A stretch of 64,000 nucleotides of DNA from Alphaproteobacteria bacterium (lineage in GTDB: Bacteria > Pseudomonadota > Alphaproteobacteria > JACAEB01): contig JACKLE010000002.1 in assembly GCA_024236075.1 (NCBI GenBank), forward strand, positions 248,001 through 312,000. Direction: 5' to 3'. The notes beneath the pieces were generated by a model, which did no database searches, was not told where the DNA came from, and saw only the letters and a program-made list of their open reading frames with translations. How positions within the stretch are numbered: position 1 is the stretch's first letter; every line of letters begins with the position of its first letter. The position numbers and the translations under genes are program-made. Below are positions 36,156 to 44,994 of this stretch, in pieces.

Positions 36156-38747
36156 TCACGCAATGTGAAACGCGTCGTCGTGAACCGGATCGCTGGCGGG
36201 AGCGAAGGCGTCGAGCGGCGCCCCGAGGTCGTGGTGGTCGACGTCGACCGTCGGCGCCGGCATGCCGGCATCGACGGGGTCCGGCGCGACGAAGGCCGAG
36301 GCGACCATCGTCATGGTCGGAGCCGGCGCGGGCAGCGCCTCCGGCCGCACGAGGCCGTCGGCCGGATCGACCGTGCCGTTATAGGCGGCGCCCTTGAGGT
36401 TCCATTTCGGGTCGATCGCGACCAGCACGTCGAAGCTCGCCTGCTCGCCGGTGCCGCGGTCGGTGAACTCCAGCTCGACGAAGATCGCCGGCGTGCCGTC
36501 GGGCATCGACCAATAGCCGTCGGCCTTGGCGATGTTCATGACGGGCGTGAAGGTCAGCGTCAGCGGCTTGTAGGTGTAGGTGCCGAGGCTGTCCGTGACC
36601 TCGCCGGTGATCGTCACCTGGCGCGTGCCGCCCTGGCCGTTGACCAGATCCTTGTTGAGGAAGAGGTCCGCGTCCGAGCCGATCTGGAAGTCGATCGAGC
36701 CGGTCGTGGGCGCGGGCACGGGTGCCGGCGTCGGGGTCGGATCGGGGGTCGGCGTGGGATCGGGCACCGGCACCGGCGTCGGATCGGGCGTCGGGGTCGG
36801 GTCGGGCGTCGGCGCCGGAGTCGGATCGGGGTCCGGCGCAGGCGTCGGCGTGGGATCGGGCGTCGGCGCGGGCGTCGGGTCGGGTGTCGGCGCCGGCGTG
36901 GGATCGGGCGTCGGCGTCGGATCCGGAGTCGGCGTCGGGGTAGGTGTCGGCGTGGGTGTGGGAGTCGGCGTCGGCGTCGGAGTGGGAGTCGGAGTCGGAG
37001 TGGGAGTCGGCGCCGGAGGCGGCGTCATGCCGAGATAGGTCGTCCCCATATAGGACGTCATGTCGTAGCCGAGCACGCCCTTGACGAGGGCGCCGCTCGA
37101 ATCCGTCGGCGGCATGAGGTCGGCGAGCGTCGTCTGGGCGCCCGCGAGGGCGTCGCCGAACACCTCGCCATAGGAGAGCGAGCCGGACCCTCCGTTGACG
37201 GAGAGAAGAAGGTTCGACTGCTGATAGCCCGAGGGGAGGGCGCCGCCGCCATATCCGGTCGCGAGATTGTCCGCCATCGTCACGTTCGAGCCGTCGAGCG
37301 TGATCTTGGCGTTGTACTTCTTGCCGGGGTCGGTGACGATCGTGTTGTCGGTGACGGTGAGGCCGTTCGTGGCGTTCACCGTGATGCCGTGCGGCGAGGA
37401 GCCGTGATAGAGATTGTTGTCGATCGTGACGTTGGTGAAGCCCGGCGCGGTCGAGGTCTGCCGGGTGAGGAAGATCCCGTGCACCGTGCCGCCGGGCCCC
37501 TCGATCATCACATTGTTCGAGATCACGATATTGTCGGTGGCGACCTTCGCGTCGCGCACCCAGCCCTGCACGAAGTCGGGGTGGTCGGCCGGAACCGGGT
37601 GGAAGTCCGAGAAGTAGTTCTCGTTGATGAGGACGTTCTGGGATTCGGCGAAGTTGATCCCGTCCGAGCGGAGCTGCGTGAACTCGCTATGCTCGACGGT
37701 GACGCCGTCCGAGCGCAGAACGTGCATGCCCTTCCAGAGATAGTGGAAGGCGGTGTCCTCGACGGTGACGCCCGTCGAATTCTCGATGAGCAGCCCGCGC
37801 CCGTAGTACGAGGCCGAGGCGGAGGCGTCGCCCTCGATGAGCATGTGGCTCACGTCGATATTGCTCGAGCCCCTGATGAGCACGAGCTCCTGGGTCGAGA
37901 GCGGCGCATCCTTCGACCAGGAGGCGGTGAGGCCCTCGAACGAGAGGCCCGAGGAATTCGTCACGGCGATGCGCTGGAACACGGCGTCGCCCGTTCCGCT
38001 GCCGACGATATGGACGTCCGTGGCGAAGTTCTTGCCCTGGATGTTCAGCGTGCCGTAGTGGCCGGGATCGACGATGATCGTCTCGCCGCCGGTCGCCGAG
38101 GCGAGCGCGGCCTGCAGCTCGGCGGCGTTGGAGACGTGGATGCCGGCGCTCGGAGCGGGCGCCGAGGCGGGACCCGCGAAGGCCTGGGCCGACATCGTCA
38201 TCATTGCCGGAGCGGGAGCGGGCGCCGGCGCGGGGGCCGGAGCGCTCGTCGAGACGTCGCTCGTCACCGCGAAGGTCGCGAGGCTCGGCGCCACGGGCGC
38301 CGCCGGCACGGGCGCCACGGGCGCGGGCGCGTCCGCATCGGCCGGCGCGTCGAAGGTCGGATCGGGCGCGGCGAACGCGGAGGCGACCATCTTCAGCGTG
38401 GGCGCGCTCGGCGCGGGTGCCATGTCCGGACCGGCGTCGGAGGTGCCGGAAGGCGAATCGTCGGCCGTCGGCGCGTCGGCGGGTGCGGCATCGTGCTGCA
38501 CCGCGTCCCCGTCTTCATGCGCCGCCTCGGGTGCCGGCATGTCGGTATGCGGCATCTCCATCGGCGAAGCGTCCTCGCCGCTCGCCAGCGCGTCTCCCGA
38601 GGCGGAGGCGAGAAGCAGCGCCTTGCCGTCGGCCTTCACCCCCGAGAGGACCCAGTCCACGAGGATCGGTGCATCTGAATTGGCTTGTTCCTGCAGTGCA
38701 AATTTCTTGGCTTTCGTGTCGCCTGAAGTTTTGTGCTTCCAGCCCAT
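36156..38747 (-). CDS. Right-handed beta-helix protein, probable type I secretion cargo
   Basis: The 863-residue protein has no Sec signal peptide. Layout: short N-terminal domain (about 1-55), Ala/Pro/Asp-rich spacer (55-200), right-handed parallel beta-helix (about 200-530, with repeated N-V-x-I-x-x-N rungs), Pro-Thr then Asp-Pro-Thr-Pro linker (about 575-680), a beta domain beginning GSIDFQIGSDADLF, and an acidic tail ending DDAFHIA. Helix residues RSDGINF (~358) and DHPDFVQ (~386) resemble catalytic sites of polysaccharide lyases or epimerases. It directly precedes exporter and adaptor genes. No RTX repeats are seen. ATG 38747 is preferred (GAG 6 bases upstream, GGAGG further up); 38765 and 38885 are alternatives. 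Enzyme activity is inference. Confidence 0.78.
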   Translation of the reverse strand: MGWKHKTSGDTKAKKFALQEQANSDAPILVDWVLSGVKADGKALLLASASGDALASGEDASPMEMPHTDMPAPEAAHEDGDAVQHDAAPADAPTADDSPSGTSDAGPDMAPAPSAPTLKMVASAFAAPDPTFDAPADADAPAPVAPVPAAPVAPSLATFAVTSDVSTSAPAPAPAPAPAPAMMTMSAQAFAGPASAPAPSAGIHVSNAAELQAALASATGGETIIVDPGHYGTLNIQGKNFATDVHIVGSGTGDAVFQRIAVTNSSGLSFEGLTASWSKDAPLSTQELVLIRGSSNIDVSHMLIEGDASASASYYGRGLLIENSTGVTVEDTAFHYLWKGMHVLRSDGVTVEHSEFTQLRSDGINFAESQNVLINENYFSDFHPVPADHPDFVQGWVRDAKVATDNIVISNNVMIEGPGGTVHGIFLTRQTSTAPGFTNVTIDNNLYHGSSPHGITVNATNGLTVTDNTIVTDPGKKYNAKITLDGSNVTMADNLATGYGGGALPSGYQQSNLLLSVNGGSGSLSYGEVFGDALAGAQTTLADLMPPTDSSGALVKGVLGYDMTSYMGTTYLGMTPPPAPTPTPTPTPTPTPTPTPTPTPTPTPTPTPDPTPTPDPTPAPTPDPTPAPTPDPTPTPAPDPDPTPAPTPDPTPTPDPTPVPVPDPTPTPDPTPTPAPVPAPTTGSIDFQIGSDADLFLNKDLVNGQGGTRQVTITGEVTDSLGTYTYKPLTLTFTPVMNIAKADGYWSMPDGTPAIFVELEFTDRGTGEQASFDVLVAIDPKWNLKGAAYNGTVDPADGLVRPEALPAPAPTMTMVASAFVAPDPVDAGMPAPTVDVDHHDLGAPLDAFAPASDPVHDDAFHIA
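36706..37022 (-). repeat. Pro-Thr / Asp-Pro-Thr-Pro coding repeat
   Basis: A low-complexity tract inside the beta-helix cargo gene. On the minus strand it encodes about a dozen Pro-Thr dipeptides, then irregular Asp-Pro-Thr-Pro and Ala-Pro-Thr-Pro units. GTCGGCGT-like hexamers recur on the plus strand with third-base variation, so the peptide rather than the DNA is conserved. It forms a stiff extended linker. Confidence 0.85.
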
Positions 38748-39166
38748 GACTAACTCAACCTCCATACCCTGGAATAAGACAGAGCCCGAGCGCTCTCCCA
38801 GCAGGGTCGCAGGCAAGCCTAGAAACGAGTTTGAAATAGTCCGTCTAAGCGACCGCCCGATTTTTGAACAGCCGCTTAACTGCACATTTACGTGGTTAAT
38901 GTTCGGCTAATACGATTCAAATGTGAAAGAAAGTACAGGAATACAACTCGCGGCTTTGCACTGCCCGCCGGCTTCCCCAAATGCGGGAGGGTTTTTCGCA
39001 GATTTGCGCCATTTTTCCGGGCCTGTCGTCAGGCGTGCGCTGGCCGGATCGCTCCCGCTCCAGGAGAAGTGGACCGGCGGAGCGCACCATTTGCGTCAAA
39101 CTCGATGAAATTGCGCGCCAACCTCGAGACAATTCCAAGCATTCACAAGATGAAATCTGCGTAAGA
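38748..39166. other. AT-richer intergenic region upstream of the beta-helix cargo gene
   Basis: A 419-base gap between the tamB stop and the cargo start, visibly richer in A+T than its surroundings. No gene is supported. It must carry the promoter of the secretion locus and contains two CtrA-like boxes at 38876-38910. No strong terminator for tamB was seen. Confidence 0.6.
38876..38910 (-). promoter_or_regulatory. Two CtrA-like TTAA-N7-TTAA boxes
   Basis: Plus-strand TTAA-CTGCACA-TTTA lies at 38876-38890. TTAA-TGTTCGG-CTAA at 38896-38910 reads TTAG-N7-TTAA on the minus strand, the direction of the cargo gene 150-160 bases downstream. The CtrA consensus in alphaproteobacteria is TTAA-N7-TTAA, so both are one-mismatch matches 20 bases apart. 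Regulation by CtrA is inference. Confidence 0.4.
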
Positions 39167-42100
39167 TCAATAGTCGATCGACCAGTTGAGGGATACGGCC
39201 GCGCTCGCATCGCGCGCGAGATCGGTCTTGAGGCGTATATGGTCGGTGACCTTGGACTCGACCGAGACCGTGCTCTGGCCGCCAGTGAGATCCTGGCTCG
39301 CCGAGACGAACACGCCCTCGGTGACGTAGCGCCCCACCGTGAGGCTCGGCGCGTCGCCCGACGTGTCGACGTCGAGCGTGTCGACGCCGAGCGTCCGGCG
39401 CACGCGGTCGAGTACGCCCGTGCCGCCGAAGGGGCCCGTTCCCGTGAGCTCGGCCAGGGCCTGCGCGGCGCGCAGCCCCTCGACCGCGGTGAGCTCGCGC
39501 GCCGGCTTGCCGAAGAGAATGAGCGACATGACCTCGCCCTCGGGGCGCTGCGGCTCGGAGGAGAGGTTCACCGCGGGCGCCGAGGCGCGGCCCGTCACGG
39601 AGACGATCGCCGTGACGTCTCCCGTCGAGGTGCTGGCGGCCACGTCGAGGCGCGGGTCCGGAGGCGTGAGCGGCGAGAAGGCGATGCGCCCGCGGTCGAT
39701 CGCGAAGCGCCGCCCGCCGAGCTCGATCGTGCCGCGCTTCAGCGTCAGCGCGCCGTCGGCGCGCGGATCGGCGGTCGTCCCGAGAAGACGGAGATCCGCG
39801 CCCCATTCGGAGTCGATGCCGCGCCCGCGGATGAAGATGCGCTCGGGCGCGGCGATGGAGAGATCGAGCGCGGTCGCCGGGCCTGCCGGGGCAGCCGGCG
39901 GAGCCGCCTGCGCTCCCCCGTTCACGCGCACGATCTTGAGCGCGACGACCGAATCCGGAACGCGCTGCGGGATGACGTAGTCCGCCGCATCGATGCCGAT
40001 GGCGCCCGTCAGCCGCGTTCCCTCCGCGCTCTTCTCGAGCGTCGCCGTGCCGCTCAGCGTCGCGACGAGATCCTCGCGCCGCACGAGACGCGCCTTGTCG
40101 AGATCGGCGCGCGCCGTGAAGGTGAGGGCGCCGTCGGACAGACGCGCCGTGCCGCGCGCGCGCACCGGGCGCGCGCCGTCGCGGCCCTCGCCGTCCGAGG
40201 CGGTGAGGTCGAGCGCCATGTCGAGCGCGCCGCCTTCGGCCTCGAGCGTGCCGGTCGCCGCCACCTCGGTGAGGCGCAGGCCGGAGGGAAAATGCTCGTA
40301 GGTGCCGCCGGCGAGCGTGAAGCCGCCCCGCGGCAGCAGGCCGTCGATCGGTCCCGAAAGCCGAGCGTCGAGCGTGAGCGCGCCGGTGAGCGCCTGATCG
40401 ACGAGGCCCGAGAACGCGAATAGCGGCGCGACCTCGCCCCGATAGGCGAGCGCGATGCGCGCCTCTCCTTCCATGGCGAAGCGCGGACGCCCGTTCTCCG
40501 CCGAGAGCGCGAGCGGAAGATCCGCCTGCAGAAGGTCCGGCACGTCGAGCCGGGTCTCCTCGCGCCGCGCCGCGAGCGCGCCTGCGAGCGCGAGGCGTCC
40601 CTTGGCGAGGCGGCCGTCGAGCGTGAGGGTCGCGTCGGGCGCCGCCGGATCGAGCGGGCGGAGCTTGAGCGCGACCTTGCCGGGGCCCCTCGTCGCGAGC
40701 GCCAGCGTGCCGTCGGCGAGAAGGCCCGCGGGCGGGATCGCGAGCGCCTCGAGCCGCGCCTCGGCCGAGAAGCTCTCGCCCTCGCCGGCGACCGTCGCGA
40801 CGAGCCGCCCCTTCTTGCCGACCTGAAGGTCGAGGCGGTCGAGCGCGAGCCTCGAGGGCCCCATGCGGGCATGGGCCGGCGCGGCGAGGCGGACGCGCTC
40901 GCCGTCGAGGCTCGCATCGAACGCGTCGAGGTCGAGCGCGACCTCGTCCTCGAGCGCCAGGCGGCCCTTCGCCGCGAGGCGCGTCAGGCCGCGGCCGCTC
41001 TCGTCCGAGAGCGCGCCGGCCTCGAGCGTGAAGCCTAGTGCGCCGAGCGGTCCGCGCGCCGTGAGCGCGACGTCGCGTCCCGCGACGCCGAAGGCGGAAA
41101 AGCCGGGACTGGTCGCGCGCGCGTCCACGCGCACCTTGTCGTCGGCCATGTCGAGGCGCGCTTCGGCCGCCACCGATCCGGAGGCGGAGCTTTCCGGCGC
41201 GAAGCGCGCGAGGTCGTCGGCCGCGAGCTTGAGACGCGCATGGCCCGCAAGAGGCGCGAGGCCGAGATCGGCGTCGGCGTCGAGGGCGGCCCGGCGATAG
41301 CGCACCGCCAGCTTGCCCGCGACGCGCTCGGCGCCCTCCGCGACGACGAGGCGCCCGTCGAGCGTGCCCTCGTCGCCCTCGCCCGGCGATGCGAGGCGGC
41401 CGGCGAGGTCGACGGTCGGCGAGGCGAGCGCGCCCGCGATGCGGGCCTCGAAGCTTCCCCTGCCGTGCCGCGCGCCGGCGATGGCGCCGGAGGGCAGGGC
41501 GAGCGCCAGCCGGCCGGAGAAATTCACCGGCGGTCCCGAGCCCGCGAGCTCGAGCGTCACCGGCTCCTCGAAGGCGGCCTCGGGCGCGAGCTCGGCGAGG
41601 AGGCCGGGCGCGAGCGAGCCCTTGAGGTCGAGCGCGAGCCGTCCGCTCGCGGCTTCCCGCGCGGCGGTGCCGGAGAGGGCGAGCGCGCCCCCGCGCGCGC
41701 CGGCGGCGAGATCCTGCAGGCCGAGGCCGCCGTCGGGCGCGAGGGTCAGCACGGCGGAGGCCTGCGCGCCCTCTTCAAGGAGGAGCCCGAGCGCGCCCTC
41801 GCGCGCGACGGGAGCGATCGCAAGCTCCAGCGCGGCGTCGAGCGCGCCCTCCTCGTAGAGGCCGTCGCTCAGGGCGAGGCGCGCGGAGCCGCTCGTCGCG
41901 AGGCCGCGGATCGCCCCGAAGCCCTTCGGCGTTCCGCTGGCCTCGATATGGGCCTTGAGCGTGGGCCCGAGCGGCTCCTGCGCCTGCGCAAGGTCCGCGG
42001 GCTCCAGCGTCGCGTCGGCGACGAGGCGCACGAGGCGGCCGGTCTTCGGCTCGACCGTCAGCACAAGGAGCGCTTCGCCGCGCCCCGCCGGCGCCTCCGC

Positions 42101-43021
42101 CTTCTCGACGGCGATGCGCAGGCCGTCCCGGGTTCCCTCGAGGCCGAGGACGAGACGGGCGCTATCGCCGATGAGGGCGCGCATCTCCTCGTCGGCGTCG
42201 GGACCGGCTTCGGCTCGCGCGTCGATGCGTCCGGAAAAGGGCGCGGCGCAGCGGCAGGCGAGCTCGCCCGCGAGGCTCACCGCCGTGCCGTATCGCGCGT
42301 CGAGCGAGCCTTCCCAGGCGCTGGCGCGTCCGTTGCCGGCGATCTTGACGGCGAAGGCGCGGTCGAGCGCCGCGAGGCGGGCGAGGAGGCCGTCCTTCGC
42401 GCCGGCGAGCTGAAGATCCGCCGCCAGACGGTCGCCCGCGCCGCTCCAGTCGAGGAGGAGGCTCGCCGAGTCGCGATCCCCGTCCGTGCGCGCGTCGAGC
42501 GCGATGTCGGCGCGCGCCGCCTCGATTCGCGCATGGGCGGTCACGTCGAGCACCGTGCCCTCCGCGACGATGGCGGGCGAGATGCGCAGGCGCTCGGCCG
42601 AGAAGCGGTCGACGCGCAGCTTCGGCAGCTTCGGCAGGCGCCAGGGCCCGCCGGTGCTTTCCTCCGCGCTTTCGGGGATGCGCTCGAGCGCCGCGCCGGC
42701 GAGCGTCACCTCCCGCAGATGCGGCGTGCCGAGGAGCGAGAGCGGAGCGAGCGCCACCGCGATCCGCTCGGCGCTCGCGATGGGGCCGTCGGCGTCGCCG
42801 ACCCGCACGTCGCGGAGCACGATGCGGAAGGGCCACGCGCCTTCGCTCGCGCCGATTTCGAGCGTGAGCCCGAGCGCCTTCTCGGCCGCCGGCTTCGCGA
42901 GGCCGAGGACCATGCGCTGGCCCGCGGGCGTCGCGAGCAGCGCGAGGAGCCCGGCGAGCGTCAGCGCGGCGAAGAGGACGAGGCCCAGGATCGCGAGCCC
43001 GATGGTGCGGAGCGCGCGCAT
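39167..43021 (-). CDS. tamB: Translocation and assembly module subunit TamB (DUF490)
   Basis: The 1284-residue inner-membrane-anchored protein has one N-terminal helix (about 8-30), then a very long beta-rich body typical of the AsmA/TamB hydrophobic-groove lipid-transfer proteins, and the conserved TamB C-terminus: IRGRGIDSEWGADLRLLGT, RADGALTLKRGTIELGGRRF, PEGEVMSLILFGKP and a final VSLNWSIDY. TamB works with TamA in outer-membrane biogenesis. Its ATG overlaps the tamA stop (TGATG), so the pair is coupled. Alanine/leucine-rich codon use is even throughout and no frameshift was seen. Confidence 0.94.
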   Translation of the reverse strand: MRALRTIGLAILGLVLFAALTLAGLLALLATPAGQRMVLGLAKPAAEKALGLTLEIGASEGAWPFRIVLRDVRVGDADGPIASAERIAVALAPLSLLGTPHLREVTLAGAALERIPESAEESTGGPWRLPKLPKLRVDRFSAERLRISPAIVAEGTVLDVTAHARIEAARADIALDARTDGDRDSASLLLDWSGAGDRLAADLQLAGAKDGLLARLAALDRAFAVKIAGNGRASAWEGSLDARYGTAVSLAGELACRCAAPFSGRIDARAEAGPDADEEMRALIGDSARLVLGLEGTRDGLRIAVEKAEAPAGRGEALLVLTVEPKTGRLVRLVADATLEPADLAQAQEPLGPTLKAHIEASGTPKGFGAIRGLATSGSARLALSDGLYEEGALDAALELAIAPVAREGALGLLLEEGAQASAVLTLAPDGGLGLQDLAAGARGGALALSGTAAREAASGRLALDLKGSLAPGLLAELAPEAAFEEPVTLELAGSGPPVNFSGRLALALPSGAIAGARHGRGSFEARIAGALASPTVDLAGRLASPGEGDEGTLDGRLVVAEGAERVAGKLAVRYRRAALDADADLGLAPLAGHARLKLAADDLARFAPESSASGSVAAEARLDMADDKVRVDARATSPGFSAFGVAGRDVALTARGPLGALGFTLEAGALSDESGRGLTRLAAKGRLALEDEVALDLDAFDASLDGERVRLAAPAHARMGPSRLALDRLDLQVGKKGRLVATVAGEGESFSAEARLEALAIPPAGLLADGTLALATRGPGKVALKLRPLDPAAPDATLTLDGRLAKGRLALAGALAARREETRLDVPDLLQADLPLALSAENGRPRFAMEGEARIALAYRGEVAPLFAFSGLVDQALTGALTLDARLSGPIDGLLPRGGFTLAGGTYEHFPSGLRLTEVAATGTLEAEGGALDMALDLTASDGEGRDGARPVRARGTARLSDGALTFTARADLDKARLVRREDLVATLSGTATLEKSAEGTRLTGAIGIDAADYVIPQRVPDSVVALKIVRVNGGAQAAPPAAPAGPATALDLSIAAPERIFIRGRGIDSEWGADLRLLGTTADPRADGALTLKRGTIELGGRRFAIDRGRIAFSPLTPPDPRLDVAASTSTGDVTAIVSVTGRASAPAVNLSSEPQRPEGEVMSLILFGKPARELTAVEGLRAAQALAELTGTGPFGGTGVLDRVRRTLGVDTLDVDTSGDAPSLTVGRYVTEGVFVSASQDLTGGQSTVSVESKVTDHIRLKTDLARDASAAVSLNWSIDY

Positions 43022-44832
43022 CAGAAGGCCTGCCCGAGGCTCACATAGATCTGGAAGCCGTCGTCGATCCGCCTACGGTCGAAGGGCACCGCGACGTCGA
43101 GGCGGATGGGCCCGACGGGCGAGAGATAGCGCAGGCCCAGGCCGCCGCCCGAAAGGACGTCCTCGCTGAGATCGGGAAACGTGCTCTCGCTCGCCGTGCC
43201 CGCCTCGAGGAAGGCCGCGGCGCCGACGGTGCGGGTGACCATCGCGCGCAGCTCCACCCCGCCTTCGACGACCGAGCGCGCGCCGGTCGGCTCGCCGCTC
43301 GCGTCGATCGGGCCGATGAGCTGATAGCCGTAGGCGCGCACCGAGCCGCCGCCGCCCGCATAGAAGCGCCGCGTCGCCGGCACGAGCGCGAGATCGGCGC
43401 CGACGAGCGAGCCGGCATGGGCCCAGACCGCCGCGACATAGCGCTTCGCCTCGTCGAAGGGGCGGTAATAGGAGGCGCGCGCGTCGCTCTTGAGGAAGAC
43501 CACGGCCTCGCCGTCGCTGGACCCGAAATGCGGCGCGAGGGAGATCTGCGCGCGCAGGCCCTCGCGCGGATCGAGCACGTCGTCGCTCGTGTCGTAGGAG
43601 AGCGTCGCGGGGGCGGCGAGGAGGTAGGCCGAGCCCGCGCCCAGCGGGTCGTCGCTGTCGGACGCCTCGAGCTCCAGCCCGAGAGAGCCGCGCAGATGCC
43701 TGGCGAGGCGCGAGTCGACGTCGACGCCCGCCGTGAAGCTGTCGCTCGCATAGGCGTCGCTGTCCTCGCGCTCATAGGCCGCGCGCAGGCCCAGCCGTCC
43801 GTGGATGCGCGCCCAGGGCAGGCTGAAGCCGGCGCCGAGCGACTGGCGGATCTCGGCGACCTTGGCTTCGACGCGAAGGCGCTCGGCGCCGCCGAAGAGA
43901 TTGCGGTGCACCCAGCTCGCCTGCGTGCCCGCGCCGAAATTGGTCGAATAGGACGCGCCGAGCGACACGGTGCGCGCGGGACGCTCGGTCACGGCGACGA
44001 GGATCGGCGTCAGGCCGTCCGGGCCCGGCACGCCCGGCTCGACCGTCACGACCGAGAAGAGCTCGAGATCGACGAGGGCGTCGCGAAAGGCGGTCAGCTG
44101 CTCGAGGTCGACGGGCTGGCCCCGCTTCCAGGTCCGCTGGGCGTCGATGAGCGCGTATTTCGTCCGCTCGAGCCCGTCGATCTCGATCTGCCCATAGAGC
44201 GCACGGGGCCCGGTCTCGCAGCGATAGACGATGCGGGCCTCGGCCTCGGCGAAGCGGGCCTCAACCGTGAGATCGACGAGACGCGCGCGCGGAAATCCCC
44301 CGGCATGGAGACGGTCCAGGAAGTCCGTGCCGAGCTTCCTCAGATCCTCGCCGCGCGGCGAGCCGTCCGGCGCGAGGCCCGCCTCCTCCAGCGTCGCCGG
44401 CCGCGCATCGGCGATCGCGTCGACATAGACGATGTCGTAGCCCGCGATGCGGAAGCGCGCGCCCGGCCGGACGTGAAAGAGAATGCGCGGCGCGCCGCTC
44501 TCCCGGGGCTCGATGTCCGCGGCCACCTCGCCCGCGTAATAGCCCTCGGCCTTGAGCGCGGCGGCGAGGAGGTCGGCCTCCTCGCGCGCGGCGCGGCGCG
44601 CGGCTCCGAGCGTCTCGGGCGCGCCGTCGCGCGCCTTGGCGAGAACGTCCTTCAGGCGGGCGAGCAGAGCCGCGTCCTCGATTCCCTCGATCGCGGCGTG
44701 GGCGCCCGAGGCGGGCTGCGCCGGGGCGGGGTCCGCCGCGAGAAGCGCGAGCGCGCCGAGCGCCGCGCAGGTCAGGCCGGCCCTATGTCTGCGTCGAAAC
44801 GCCAACTCCGCTCCTTGCTCCGCTCCCCGCAT
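43021..44832 (-). CDS. tamA: Translocation and assembly module subunit TamA (Omp85 family)
   Basis: The 603-residue outer-membrane protein has a signal peptide (hydrophobic segment ~18-35, cleavage near PAQPASG), POTRA repeats (about 65-270, including YGQIEIDGLERTKY), and an Omp85 barrel from about residue 280 that ends SLGQAF with the terminal Phe of outer-membrane proteins. The L6-loop motif is GGGGSVRAYGY, where VRGY is usual. TamA inserts some barrel proteins and autotransporters and connects to TamB, which is encoded immediately downstream. It is divergent from the oxidoreductase gene, with a 162-base promoter region. Confidence 0.94.
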   Translation of the reverse strand: MRGAEQGAELAFRRRHRAGLTCAALGALALLAADPAPAQPASGAHAAIEGIEDAALLARLKDVLAKARDGAPETLGAARRAAREEADLLAAALKAEGYYAGEVAADIEPRESGAPRILFHVRPGARFRIAGYDIVYVDAIADARPATLEEAGLAPDGSPRGEDLRKLGTDFLDRLHAGGFPRARLVDLTVEARFAEAEARIVYRCETGPRALYGQIEIDGLERTKYALIDAQRTWKRGQPVDLEQLTAFRDALVDLELFSVVTVEPGVPGPDGLTPILVAVTERPARTVSLGASYSTNFGAGTQASWVHRNLFGGAERLRVEAKVAEIRQSLGAGFSLPWARIHGRLGLRAAYEREDSDAYASDSFTAGVDVDSRLARHLRGSLGLELEASDSDDPLGAGSAYLLAAPATLSYDTSDDVLDPREGLRAQISLAPHFGSSDGEAVVFLKSDARASYYRPFDEAKRYVAAVWAHAGSLVGADLALVPATRRFYAGGGGSVRAYGYQLIGPIDASGEPTGARSVVEGGVELRAMVTRTVGAAAFLEAGTASESTFPDLSEDVLSGGGLGLRYLSPVGPIRLDVAVPFDRRRIDDGFQIYVSLGQAF

Positions 44833-44994
44833 GCCCCGTCGGGCGCGGGGCGTCTGCTCCGTTTACGCGATTTGGCCGGGGCATAGCGACCGCGCGTTGC
44901 GCCGCCGGCGCTCGGCCGGGCCTTGGCCGCGCGAGCGCGAGCCAATAGTCTCGTCGCCCCGCACCGCCGCCCGGCGCACCTCAAGGAGAGCCAC

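Noticed and set aside
36706..37022. Short periodic repeats suggesting a CRISPR array
   Set aside because: The periodicity is the Pro-Thr/Asp-Pro coding tract of the cargo gene; there are no unique spacers and no cas genes.
34386..38678. A 1430-residue plus-strand open frame opposite the secretion genes
   Set aside because: It is antisense to three well-supported genes, has Arg/Gly/His-rich low complexity and no family signature. In DNA this GC-rich such frames arise from lack of stop codons.
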